NCBI RefSeq assembly: GCF_010994755.1
Contig: NZ_WHSB02000007.1
Coordinates: forward strand, 124,001-188,000
DNA: 64,000 nucleotides
From: Shinella lacus
GTDB taxonomy: Bacteria > Pseudomonadota > Alphaproteobacteria > Rhizobiales > Rhizobiaceae
Reading direction: 5' to 3'
Of this stretch, positions 50,442 to 59,006 are shown in pieces. A program made the translations under genes and the position numbers. The notes beneath the pieces were generated by a model. That model ran no database searches and was not told the origin of the DNA. It saw only the letters and a program-made list of their open reading frames with translations. Every line of letters begins with the position of its first letter. The first letter of the stretch is position 1.

Positions 50442-51679
50442 GGCCGGTCCGATGCGATCTTGCTTGTGTGGCGTGCTTCAAGCGCGAGGCAGCCCCACAC
50501 GATACCCAGCAGCAGGTAGAAATGGCGCCAGTGGTCCGTGTCAATGACGAAGCCGATCGCGGTGTGGCCGCCGATGGTGATGTAGGCGATCATCAGGTAG
50601 GGCTGCCAGGGCCGGTTGCGCAGCAGCGCCTTGAAGCCGGCCCATAACGTCCAGAGGATCAGGGCGAGGTAGCAGACGAAGCCGAGCCAGCCATAGGTGG
50701 TGAGCGATTTCAGCCAGATATTGTGCTCGTCTTCCGGAAACATCGTGCTGAACACCATGGGGCCGATGCCGAGCGGCTTTTCCATCGCCATCAGGAAGCC
50801 GATGCGATGGCGGTCAAAACGGCCGAGATGGCCGCCGTCATATTCCTGCACGAGCTGGGTGCGGCTGGAGAAGAGGTCGGCAACCTTGTCGAATTGCAGG
50901 GCGACGACCAGCGCGAGGATCATCAGGCCGGCGGCGGAGATGCTGAGGATGAGGATTTTGAGGCGGAAGGCGCCGGTGCGCTCCTTCAGGAGCATGACGA
51001 AGACAAGCGCCACGACGGAGAAAAGATAGAGCGCCCAGGCCGCGCGCGAGAAGGACAGGAACAGGCCGAGCGCGAGGATCAGCACGCCGGCGACCTTCAG
51101 GGGGGCGGCGAGGATGCGGCCGGTGAGCAGCCCGTGCATCAGGTAGAGCGAGGGCGCGACGAGGAAGGGGCCGAAGACGTTCGGGTCCTGGAAGGCGCCC
51201 TTGGCGCGGTCGTAGAGCGTGAAGGCTTCGGAACCCGGAAAGGCATGGAAATAGCCGAGGATGCCGAGGAGGGACGTGATGAGGGCGCCGGCCACCCAGG
51301 CACGAAAGATGAGGTCGAGCCGCGCGGGCTTTGCCTCGATGATGGCGGCGAAGAAGACGCTGGAGAGCGCCAGGAACAGCGAGACGGCGATATACATCGG
51401 CCCGCCGGCAAGGTCGTCCATCACGGTCAGCGACAGCATGCCGCCGACATTGAACAGCACGAGGAGGATGAGCAGCGGCGCGATGTTGCGCGAGATGCGC
51501 AGGCCGACGATCGCCCACAGGCCGATGAGGCCGGCCATGAAGACTTCGTAGGGCGCCGGCTCGCTGATGACGAAACCCGACAGGAACACGCCAACCGTCA
51601 CCAGCATGGAGCCGATGATGCCAACGGCCGCGAGATGCGGCCGGAAGGGCTGGGCGTAGGGTAAGGCCGCGTCGCTCAA
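50438..51679 (-). CDS. O-antigen ligase/Wzy-type polysaccharide polymerase family membrane protein
   Basis: A 413-residue inner-membrane protein with about eleven hydrophobic helices. The large periplasmic loop (FSSRTQLVQEYDGGHLGRFDRHRIGFL, then DEHNIWLKSLTTYGW) corresponds to the Wzy_C/ligase domain; the Arg-rich start and the H in EHNIWLKSL match conserved residues of ExoQ/WaaL-like proteins. It is coupled by ATGA overlaps on both sides, to the phosphoglycosyltransferase upstream and the GT4 downstream. Role inferred: polymerising repeat units at the periplasmic face. Confidence 0.87.
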   Translation of the reverse strand: MSDAALPYAQPFRPHLAAVGIIGSMLVTVGVFLSGFVISEPAPYEVFMAGLIGLWAIVGLRISRNIAPLLILLVLFNVGGMLSLTVMDDLAGGPMYIAVSLFLALSSVFFAAIIEAKPARLDLIFRAWVAGALITSLLGILGYFHAFPGSEAFTLYDRAKGAFQDPNVFGPFLVAPSLYLMHGLLTGRILAAPLKVAGVLILALGLFLSFSRAAWALYLFSVVALVFVMLLKERTGAFRLKILILSISAAGLMILALVVALQFDKVADLFSSRTQLVQEYDGGHLGRFDRHRIGFLMAMEKPLGIGPMVFSTMFPEDEHNIWLKSLTTYGWLGFVCYLALILWTLWAGFKALLRNRPWQPYLMIAYITIGGHTAIGFVIDTDHWRHFYLLLGIVWGCLALEARHTSKIASDRP

Positions 51680-53241
51680 TACGCGTTTTCCGTATTGAGC
51701 AGGCGAAAGGGCGTCAGGAACAGGATCTTCAGGTCGAGCCAGAGCGACCAGTTCTCGATGTAATAGAGGTCGAATTCGGTGCGGAAGCGGATCTTGTCGT
51801 CGTGATCGATCTCACCGCGCCAGCCGTTGATCTGCGCCCAGCCGGTGACGCCGGGCTTCACCCTGTGGCGAGCAAAGTAACCCTCGACGACATCGACATA
51901 TTTGCGGTCGTGCGACTGGGCCTGGATGGCGTGCGGGCGAGGACCGACGAGGGAGAGGTCGCCTCTCAGGGCATTGAAGAACTGCGGCAATTCGTCGATC
52001 GAGGACTTGCGCAGGAACCGGCCGACGGGGGTGACGCGCGGGTCGCCCTTCGTCACGGCGGCCTTGGCCGAGGGGTCGGCGAGGTGCGTGTACATCGAGC
52101 GGAACTTGTAGACCTCGATGATCTCGTTGTTGAAGCCGTGGCGCTTCTGCTTGAAGATGATCGGGCCTTTCGAGGTGAGTTTCACGGCGATTGCCGCGCC
52201 GAGCATCACCGGCCAGAGCAGGGAAAGCGCAAGCAGGCTGAAGAAGATGTCGAAGATGCGCTTGGCGACATTGTCCCAGTCGGCGATCGGCTTGTCGAAG
52301 ATGTCGAGCATCGGCAGGCTGCCGACCTGCGAATAGCTGCGCGGGCGGAAGCGCAGGCCCTTGGAATGCGCCGCAAGGCGAATATCCACGGGCAGCACCC
52401 AGAGCTTCTTGAGCAGCGCCAGAATGCGCGCCTCGGCCGACAGCGGGAGCGAGATGATGAGCATGTCAATGCGCGCGAGCCGCGCGAATTCCACCAGTTC
52501 CGCGACATTTCCGAGTTTCGGGTAGCCGGCGATGATCGAGGGCGAGCGGCGCTCGTCGCGGTCGTCGAAGATGCCACAGATGCGGATGTCGTTTTCCGGC
52601 TGGTGTTCGAGGGTACGGATGAGCTCTTTGGCCGGTTCGCCACCACCGACGATGACGGCGCGGCGCTCCATGGTGCCGTTGCGCGCCCAGCGGCGTATCG
52701 AATAGGCGATGATCTGCCGTTCGAGCACGAGGTAGACGCTACCTGCGGCAAACCACGAGGCGAACCAGACGCGGGAATAGTGATCGCCGGATTTGAAGAA
52801 GAAGACGATGAGCGCCATCGTGGCGAACGCGATGGCCCAGGCGGCGAGGATGCGCGGCGTCATGCGCCAGGGTGAGCGCAGCGCCGGCACCTGGTAGGCA
52901 TCCGCAAGCTGGAGCAGCAGCACGCCGATGGCAGCGCCGCTGACGAGCACCGAAAGGTAGAACACCGTCATGCCCATGCTGACATAGAGAACATGGATGC
53001 CGTAGCCGAGCGTCAGCAGCGCTAGGAATTCGACGAGCCGCAGCAGACCGATGATCATGCTGGGCGAATAGGTGTCGGCGCGGAACTGGAGCGCGATCTT
53101 CTGGGCGAGCGGATTGAGCTCGACGGTCTTGCCGCCGTCATACTCTTCCGCCGGCGTTCCCGGCGTGATGGTCCTGATCTCGGAGGCTTTCCGCCTCAGG
53201 GCTTCCGCATCGAAGGAAACGGGCTTGTCGACATGGTTCAT
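51676..53241 (-). CDS. polyprenyl-phosphate sugar-1-phosphate transferase (WcaJ/UppE-like)
   Basis: The 521-residue initiating enzyme that loads a sugar-1-phosphate onto undecaprenyl phosphate. An N-terminal block of four membrane helices and a CoA-binding-like domain (AVIVGGGEPAKELIRTL...FDDRDERRS, ~150-260) are followed by a fifth helix and the bacterial sugar-transferase core (VAKRIFDIFFSLLALSLLWP; FKQKRHGFNNEIIEVYKFRSM; LRKSSIDELPQFFNALRGDLSLVGPRP; GVTGWAQINGWRG). Placement resembles uppE of rhizobial unipolar-polysaccharide loci. ATG 53241 is preferred to GTG 53250. It probably dictates the first sugar, likely glucose or galactose. Confidence 0.93.
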   Translation of the reverse strand: MNHVDKPVSFDAEALRRKASEIRTITPGTPAEEYDGGKTVELNPLAQKIALQFRADTYSPSMIIGLLRLVEFLALLTLGYGIHVLYVSMGMTVFYLSVLVSGAAIGVLLLQLADAYQVPALRSPWRMTPRILAAWAIAFATMALIVFFFKSGDHYSRVWFASWFAAGSVYLVLERQIIAYSIRRWARNGTMERRAVIVGGGEPAKELIRTLEHQPENDIRICGIFDDRDERRSPSIIAGYPKLGNVAELVEFARLARIDMLIISLPLSAEARILALLKKLWVLPVDIRLAAHSKGLRFRPRSYSQVGSLPMLDIFDKPIADWDNVAKRIFDIFFSLLALSLLWPVMLGAAIAVKLTSKGPIIFKQKRHGFNNEIIEVYKFRSMYTHLADPSAKAAVTKGDPRVTPVGRFLRKSSIDELPQFFNALRGDLSLVGPRPHAIQAQSHDRKYVDVVEGYFARHRVKPGVTGWAQINGWRGEIDHDDKIRFRTEFDLYYIENWSLWLDLKILFLTPFRLLNTENAY

Positions 53242-53320
53242 GGCACGCACCTGTGGAGGCTTTGTACCGGAAATAGCACGAAGCCCCTAAGAAACGTTTA
53301 CGTGGCGTGAGGTGCCAACC

Positions 53321-54487
53321 TCAGGAAGCGTGCCGATTTCCGCCATTCTGCCGGGCCAGGATCTCGCGGTAGAGGCTGAGCAGCGAGGAGGACATGACGG
53401 AGGCGGAAAAGGTTTCCTTGAAGGCGCGCGGCTCCGGCATCACCTTGCGTCGCCAGTCCGGATCGCCCACCGCCTCGGCCATCACGGTCGCCAATGCATC
53501 GGGATTGCCGGGCTCGACAAGCGCGATGCTGTCGGGACCGAGCACTTCCGGAATGCCGCCGACGCGGCTGGCGATGACGGGTTTTCGCGCGGCAAGCGCC
53601 TCCAGCACGATATAAGGCATGGCCTCGGCGCGTGATGGAACCACAATGTTGCGGGTGAGCGCGAAGGCATCGTGCGCCTTCATGGCGGGCAGCATGCCGA
53701 TGCGCCGGCCAAGACCGGCGCGCAGCATCATGTCCTCGTATTTCGCCTTGTCCGGCCCGTCGCCGATCATCAGCGCGGACAGCGGCCGGCCGACGCGGCG
53801 CTCTGTACGCGCGAAGGCGTCGACGAAGAGATCCGGCCCCTTCAGGTCGCGCAGCATGCCGATATAAAGGAAATCGACGGCGTCCTCGCGCGAATAGACG
53901 GGCTCGAAGTCGCGATCGTGAATGCCGTTGTAGATGCGCTCCGTGCGCACGCGCGGTTTTCCCACGCGCGCGGCATAGGCGTCCCGTTCGTAATTACAGA
54001 CGAAAACGAGCGCATCGCCGAGCGGTTCGAGCAGCCGCTCGGCCGCCAGCACCGCGAAGCCTGTCGCGGTGCGGCGGTCATAGTGCAGGCTGCCGCCATG
54101 CGGCGAGTAGAGGCGGGCTACGCGATACCTGTTGACCCGCAGGGCTGAGCCGATGAGACGGGCAATGGCGCCACCCTTGGCGCCGTGCCCGTGCAGGACA
54201 TCCGGCTGCAAACTTTTTATTTCATGATAGCTTTTCCAGAACGCGCGGATGTCGCCCGGGCTGACCGACCGGCTGATCGGCAGGCGAACGAGGCCGAGTG
54301 CCAGATAGGGCCGGATTTCGTCGAAAAGCCCGTCCTCGAAGGTGCTTCCCGTAAGGCTGTCGCAGACGATCCCGACTTCATGGCCTGCCTTCGTGTGGAA
54401 TTCCGCGAGATCGCGCACATGCCGGAAGATGCCGCCGATGGGGGAGCGGAAACAATGTATGATTCGCAGGGGCCCATCGTCCGCCAT
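53321..54487 (-). CDS. glycosyltransferase family 4
   Basis: A 388-residue GT-B enzyme. The N-domain has IIHCFRSPIGGIFRHVRDLAEFHTKAGHEVGIVCDSL with the acceptor-side Gly loop and HGHGAKGGAIARL. The C-domain has FLYIGMLRDLKGPDLFVDAF and the EX7E region VVPSRAEAMPYIVLEALAARKPVIA. It begins 5 bases after the export-protein stop and is separated from the phosphoglycosyltransferase by 79 bases. It is the second GT4 in the operon; sugar specificity unknown. Confidence 0.9.
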   Translation of the reverse strand: MADDGPLRIIHCFRSPIGGIFRHVRDLAEFHTKAGHEVGIVCDSLTGSTFEDGLFDEIRPYLALGLVRLPISRSVSPGDIRAFWKSYHEIKSLQPDVLHGHGAKGGAIARLIGSALRVNRYRVARLYSPHGGSLHYDRRTATGFAVLAAERLLEPLGDALVFVCNYERDAYAARVGKPRVRTERIYNGIHDRDFEPVYSREDAVDFLYIGMLRDLKGPDLFVDAFARTERRVGRPLSALMIGDGPDKAKYEDMMLRAGLGRRIGMLPAMKAHDAFALTRNIVVPSRAEAMPYIVLEALAARKPVIASRVGGIPEVLGPDSIALVEPGNPDALATVMAEAVGDPDWRRKVMPEPRAFKETFSASVMSSSLLSLYREILARQNGGNRHAS

Positions 54488-54492
54488 GACGA

Positions 54493-55068
54493 TCAGAACA
54501 GCCGTTCACGGACATAGATCGTATCACCGGCCAGGACCGGATCGGAGATGGAGACGCGGCCCGTGAGAATCTTGCCGTTGATCTTGCGTGTGACGTCGAC
54601 ATTGCCCTGGTTGGCGCGCGGCGAGAAGCCGCCGGCGACCGCGATGGCGTTCTGGATCGTCATGCCGGCGACATAGCTGTACTGCCCGGCCTGGCCCACT
54701 TCGCCCATGATATAGATCGAACGGTAGCGGTCGACCTCGATGGAGACATCGGGATCGCGCAGGTAGCCCTGGCGGAGTTTTGCCGCGATGGCGCCTTCGA
54801 GTTCCTGGATCGTCTTGCCGCGCGCGGGCACCGCACCAATGAGCGGGAAGGCGACATAGCCGGCCTGGTCGATCGAATAGGTGTTGGTAAGGCCGGTCTG
54901 CTCGAAGACGGTGACGCGCAGGCGGTCGCCGCTGTCGAGCCGGTAGGGCTGGATGGTCGCCTCGTGGAACGCCTTGGGGGCGGGGCGGTAACTGCTGCAG
55001 CCCGCGACGGCCGGCACGATGAGTGCCAGCGCGAGCAGCATGCCCTTGTTGATGGTGGCGAATGTCAT
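54493..55068 (-). CDS. outer-membrane polysaccharide export lipoprotein (Wza/ExoF-type)
   Basis: A 191-residue lipoprotein: signal to VAGCSS (lipobox), followed by poly_export domain (YRLDSGDRLRVTVFEQTGLTNTYSIDQAGYVAFPLIG) and an SLBB domain (YIMGEVGQAGQYSYVAGMTIQNAIAVAGGF). It is shorter than E. coli Wza and lacks the extra SLBB repeats and amphipathic C-terminal helix, so it is the compact rhizobial form. It heads the minus-strand polysaccharide operon and is divergent from the co-polymerase at 55287. The ATG at 55068 was chosen for the signal sequence. Confidence 0.93.
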   Translation of the reverse strand: MTFATINKGMLLALALIVPAVAGCSSYRPAPKAFHEATIQPYRLDSGDRLRVTVFEQTGLTNTYSIDQAGYVAFPLIGAVPARGKTIQELEGAIAAKLRQGYLRDPDVSIEVDRYRSIYIMGEVGQAGQYSYVAGMTIQNAIAVAGGFSPRANQGNVDVTRKINGKILTGRVSISDPVLAGDTIYVRERLF

Positions 55069-55090
55069 TCGCTTGAACCCAATCCCGCAA

Positions 55091-55104
55091 ATCAGAAATC
55101 TGAT
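55091..55104. promoter_or_regulatory. dyad ATCAGA-AA-TCTGAT before the export-protein gene
   Basis: Perfect 6-base arms 23 bases upstream of the minus-strand start at 55068. It is in the leader of the polysaccharide operon and could be an operator or RNA hairpin. Confidence 0.4.
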
Positions 55105-55126
55105 CCCCGTTATCGATCCGTTAGGG

Positions 55127-55141
55127 TTAATGGCTGGTAAA
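55127..55141. promoter_or_regulatory. near-match to a CtrA site, TTAA-N7-TAAA
   Basis: TTAA-TGGCTGG-TAAA matches the CtrA consensus TTAA-N7-TTAA at 7 of 8 positions. It lies 59 bases upstream of the export-protein start, in the divergent promoter gap. Confidence 0.3.
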
Positions 55142-55253
55142 GGCCGCGGCAGGTCGGGTCCGATTTTTTCGTGAAAGAAGCGCGTGAAGGTGAGGGGACA
55201 ACCGCCGGTAATTAACCCTTGCGTTACCATGTTTGTTTACCGTGCCCGGAAAT

Positions 55254-55272
55254 CGTCGTGTCATCGTCGTGT
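55254..55272. repeat. tandem CGTCGTGT direct repeat, 11-bp period
   Basis: CGTCGTGT occurs at 55254-55261 and again at 55265-55272, three bases apart; an 11-base period places both on one helix face. It is just upstream of the co-polymerase gene. Confidence 0.4.
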
Positions 55273-55286
55273 GGTGGAGTAGGGAT

Positions 55287-57560
55287 ATGTCGGGCGTTCA
55301 CGGAAGCCAGCAGGATGTCGATATCGACCTTGGCGGTCTTTTCGGCGCGATCTGGCGCAACCGCATGCGGGTGCTTCTGGCAACCGTCGCCTGCGCGGGC
55401 ATTGCCTTTGCCGGCGCAAACCTCATCACGCCCAAATACAAGAGCGAGGCCCGCCTCCTCATCGAAACGCGCGAGCCGGCCTTCACGACGGGCACGGATC
55501 GCTCGCAGGGCCGCGAACAGCCGGCCTTCGACGAACTCGGTATCGCCAGCCAGGTGCAGCTCCTGAAATCCGCCGACCTCATCAAGCAGGTCACGCGCAA
55601 CATGAAGCTGCAGGAGCTGGAGGAGTTCGATCCGACGGCGCAGCCCTCCGCCATTTCCGACCTGCTGGTTCTTTTCGGGCTCAAGAAGAACCCGCTCGAT
55701 CTCGCACCCGAAGACCGCGTGCTGAAGGAGTTTGCCGAAAAGCTCGTCGTCTACCAGGTCGAGAAGTCGCGCGTCATCGCCATCGAGTTCAGCTCGAAGG
55801 ACCCGGGCCTTGCCGCGCGGATCCCGAACGAGATGGCCAAGGTCTATCTCTCGCTGCAAAGCGGCGCCAAGCTCGACACCAATTCCGAGGCGACGCGCTG
55901 GCTGGAGCCGGAAATCGCCAACTTGCGCGAGAAGGTGCGCGAGGCCGAGCAGAAGGTCGCCGAATACCGCTCGAACTCCGATCTCCTGCCGACGGGCGAA
56001 AACTCCACCTTCGCCGTGCGCCAGTTGAACGACATCTCGACGGAACTTGCCCGGGTGCGCGGCGAACGCGCCAATGCGGAAGCGCGCGCCGAAAGCGTGC
56101 GCAACGTGCTGACGGCCGGCGGCGCACCGGATACGCTAACCGACGTCGTCGGCTCGCAGATGATACAGCGGCTGAAGGAGAGCGAGGCGCAGATCCAGGG
56201 GCAGATCTCCGATCTCTCCACATCGTTGCTGGAAGGCCATCCGCGGCTGAAGGGCCTGCGCTCGCAGCTCGTCGGCATCCGCGGGCAGATCAAGGCGGAG
56301 ACGCAGAAAATCCTGTCGAGCCTCGAAAACGAGGCGAAGACCGCGCGGCTGCGCGAAACGCAGCTCGTGCAGCAGCTCAACACGGTGAAGGCGGATACCG
56401 CGCGCGCCGGCGAAGACGAAGTCGGCCTCAAGGCGCTGGAGCGCGAGGCGACGGCGCAACGGCAATTGCTCGAAACCTATCTCGCCCGCTACCGCGAGGC
56501 GACGTCGCGCACCGGCAGCGGCTCGACGCCGGCCGACGCCCGCATCATTTCGGCGGCCGTCGAGCCGACCGAAGTCTCCTTCCCGAAAGTCTTGCCGATC
56601 ACCATCGTCGGCGCCGCCGCGGGCTTTGCGCTGAGCGCCATCGTCATCCTGCTTGCCGAACTCTTCAGCGGCCGCGCCCTGAAGCCGGTCGGCGTCGTGG
56701 CCTATCGCCGCGAGGAGGAGATCGAGCCCGAAATCATGGTGGAGGAGCCGGTCGTCAAGCCGGAACCGGTGGTGCATGCCGAGCCGGTGGTGCGCAAAGA
56801 GCAGGTGGTTCACGCCGAGCCGGTAGCCCGGCCGGACTACGGCCCCATCAAGGATGTGCGCGCGCCGGCAAAATCCTTGCTGTCGAGCATTGCGCCTGAC
56901 GAAGACGAGGTCGAGCCGGAAACCGCCCAGGCCTCGCTGCTCGATACGCCCGGTCTTGCCGATGACGGCGACTTCTCCGTGGCCTCCGTCGCCTGGCATA
57001 TGATCGAGAACAATGTTTCCGTCGCGATTTCCGTCTCGCCTTCGGGCGACCGCGGATCGACCGCCACCGTCATGCTTGCCCGCCGCATCGCAGAAGAACA
57101 CCGCAAGACGCTGCTGATCGACCTGACCGGCTCGGCCTGCCCGACGCGCCTGATGGCGCAGTCGACCCATGTGCCCGGCATCACCGACCTTCTCGTCGGC
57201 GACGCGGCCTTCGGCGACATCATTCATGGTGACCGGCTGTCCAGCGCGCATATCATCCCGCGCGGCAACGCCAACATCAAACGCGCCATGCGCGGCATCG
57301 ACCGGCTGGCGATGGTGATCGATTCGCTCGCAGACGCCTATGACACGGTGATCGTGGAATGCGGTCCGGCGGAAGTGGAAGGCGTGCGCCGCCTGACGCG
57401 CGGGCAGGAGACGGATATCATCCTCTCCATTCCGGGTGCCGAGGAAGACGAGATCGTCGAACTGATCGGCGCCTTCGGCGAAGCCGGCTACAGCGAGATC
57501 GTGCTGATGACGGGCGAGGGCGCGGAGCCGCCACGTTATCCGGGGCGCCGCGCGGCCTAA
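55287..57560 (+). CDS. exopolysaccharide co-polymerase, Wzc/ExoP-like with degenerate P-loop
   Basis: A 757-residue polysaccharide co-polymerase. A Wzz domain (~10-110, between helices MRVLLATVACAGIAFAGANL and ITIVGAAAGFALSAIVILLAEL) encloses a long coiled-coil periplasmic stalk (~190-420). A linker rich in EPVV-type repeats (~490-530) leads to a BY-kinase-like domain. Its Walker A region is SPSGDRGSTATVMLARRIAEEH, lacking the Lys of the GKS/T motif, and the Walker A' segment reads LLIDLTGSACP without the usual acidic pattern; there is no C-terminal tyrosine cluster. It is probably a pseudokinase that sets chain length. It is divergent from the operon that starts with the export protein. Confidence 0.9.
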   Translation: MSGVHGSQQDVDIDLGGLFGAIWRNRMRVLLATVACAGIAFAGANLITPKYKSEARLLIETREPAFTTGTDRSQGREQPAFDELGIASQVQLLKSADLIKQVTRNMKLQELEEFDPTAQPSAISDLLVLFGLKKNPLDLAPEDRVLKEFAEKLVVYQVEKSRVIAIEFSSKDPGLAARIPNEMAKVYLSLQSGAKLDTNSEATRWLEPEIANLREKVREAEQKVAEYRSNSDLLPTGENSTFAVRQLNDISTELARVRGERANAEARAESVRNVLTAGGAPDTLTDVVGSQMIQRLKESEAQIQGQISDLSTSLLEGHPRLKGLRSQLVGIRGQIKAETQKILSSLENEAKTARLRETQLVQQLNTVKADTARAGEDEVGLKALEREATAQRQLLETYLARYREATSRTGSGSTPADARIISAAVEPTEVSFPKVLPITIVGAAAGFALSAIVILLAELFSGRALKPVGVVAYRREEEIEPEIMVEEPVVKPEPVVHAEPVVRKEQVVHAEPVARPDYGPIKDVRAPAKSLLSSIAPDEDEVEPETAQASLLDTPGLADDGDFSVASVAWHMIENNVSVAISVSPSGDRGSTATVMLARRIAEEHRKTLLIDLTGSACPTRLMAQSTHVPGITDLLVGDAAFGDIIHGDRLSSAHIIPRGNANIKRAMRGIDRLAMVIDSLADAYDTVIVECGPAEVEGVRRLTRGQETDIILSIPGAEEDEIVELIGAFGEAGYSEIVLMTGEGAEPPRYPGRRAA

Positions 57561-57566
57561 AAAGCT

Positions 57567-58832
57567 CTATTCCGCGTCGTCGCCGGCGCGGACGAACTCC
57601 GTCTTGCCCGAGCGCATGCGCTGCAGGAAGGAATAGACCTGCGGGTTCTGCTTGATGAGCCGCTTGGCGCCGGCTTTTGCCCGGTGCACGGCCGCAACCA
57701 TGCTGCCGGCCACCGTCGTCGGCCAGAGCAGGTCGTGCTGCGGCGTCTCGATCGTGCACCAGGAGCGCTTGTAGGGCTGGTCGCCGATGCCGAAATCGAA
57801 GAGGCGCACGCCTTCGCCGCATAGTTTGCGGATCGCCAGGTAGAACAGGAATTCGCCGGGGCTGGCATCCGCCGCGATCGTGTCGTCGATCGAGCCGAAC
57901 TGGCAGATCACATGGTCGCCCTTGCGCGAAAGCCCGGCAATGGCGACGATGCGCCCGTCGTTTTCACCCTTCAGGCGCACGGCATGGATCTGGAGCGGAT
58001 AGTTGCCGTCCTTGGCCGGCACCGCGATCGCGCGGCGGAAGAAATTGCGGGTTTCCTCGTCGCGAAAGACGTCCGGCAGGCCCATCGTGTCGAAACGCGC
58101 GGCCTTCTGGCGGAAGAAGGTTTCGAGCAGGTGGCGGCTTTCCTCGTTCGTGGAGGCGACCACATGTTCATAACCGCCGAGTGTCGCCAGCCGGCGCTCG
58201 GAGAGGCGGAATTTCTTGCGGCGGCGTTTTGCGTTGACCTGCGCCAGCGTACGGTCGAAATCGTCGAAAAGCTCGAGCTGGAAGGCGGCGTTCTGGTTCA
58301 GAACCGAGGGCAGGTCGGCAAAGGAATTCGTTTCCCCGCGCCAGTTGAGCGGCACCTTTTCCAGCATGAACAGATCGAAATAGCGGGCGAACTGGCTGCG
58401 CGCCTGCTCGAAAGCCTGGCGCAGACGCGGCGGGGCGGCGAGGAAGTGGAATTCCTCCGTATAAAGCCCGGTATTGATGTTGCTGAAGGAGGTCGCGAGG
58501 AAGCGGGCGGTGCGTACCGGCCCGTGGCGCACGATTTCGAGCGGCAGGATGAGGTGGGTGCGCCCGCCGGAAAAACCTTCGACGATCAGGAGCTTGCAGG
58601 CATGGGTCTCCGCCCAGGCGCGGCACCAGTCATAGCTCTGGTGAAGCGAAAGCTTGTTTTCCGCTTCAAGCGCCCGCCAGCGGGTTTCCAGCGATTCCAT
58701 GCGGTCATGCAGGCGGATCGACAGAGGCACCGTCGAGGGTGTGCGCTCGCCGCCGGCGACGAGGCCCAAATAGCGGCTCGCGAGCTCACGCTCGGACGGC
58801 ATGATCTGGAAATTGAGTTGCATCGCTCCCAT
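57567..58832 (-). CDS. GNAT/FemAB-like (BioF2 family) protein of polysaccharide cluster
   Basis: A 421-residue cytosolic protein with GNAT-type acetyltransferase fold. KLSLHQSYDWCRAWAETHACKLLIVEG, a middle basic patch (VNAKRRRKKFRLSERRLATLGG) and a C-terminal FDFGIGDQPYKRSWCTIE are the typical features of BioF2/CelD-like proteins in exopolysaccharide clusters. It may acylate a sugar precursor. Start ATG 58832 follows AAGGGCGACGCC, whereas ATG 58823 lacks spacing. It converges with the co-polymerase gene with a 6-base gap and is on a separate transcript from the rest of the operon. Confidence 0.87.
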   Translation of the reverse strand: MGAMQLNFQIMPSERELASRYLGLVAGGERTPSTVPLSIRLHDRMESLETRWRALEAENKLSLHQSYDWCRAWAETHACKLLIVEGFSGGRTHLILPLEIVRHGPVRTARFLATSFSNINTGLYTEEFHFLAAPPRLRQAFEQARSQFARYFDLFMLEKVPLNWRGETNSFADLPSVLNQNAAFQLELFDDFDRTLAQVNAKRRRKKFRLSERRLATLGGYEHVVASTNEESRHLLETFFRQKAARFDTMGLPDVFRDEETRNFFRRAIAVPAKDGNYPLQIHAVRLKGENDGRIVAIAGLSRKGDHVICQFGSIDDTIAADASPGEFLFYLAIRKLCGEGVRLFDFGIGDQPYKRSWCTIETPQHDLLWPTTVAGSMVAAVHRAKAGAKRLIKQNPQVYSFLQRMRSGKTEFVRAGDDAE

Positions 58833-59006
58833 GGCGTCGCCCTTATGCACCCGATGCGGCCGGATCGCCGCACAAACACCATAGGCACCAGACTTGCGGA
58901 AATGGTTTAAATCCAGTGGCATCGCCTCGCTTACCCGGGGAAATTGGCAAGCGCGGTTAGCAAGTTCATAACGAAATCCAGCAAAAGCAAAGGGCAGGAG
59001 GAAGAC

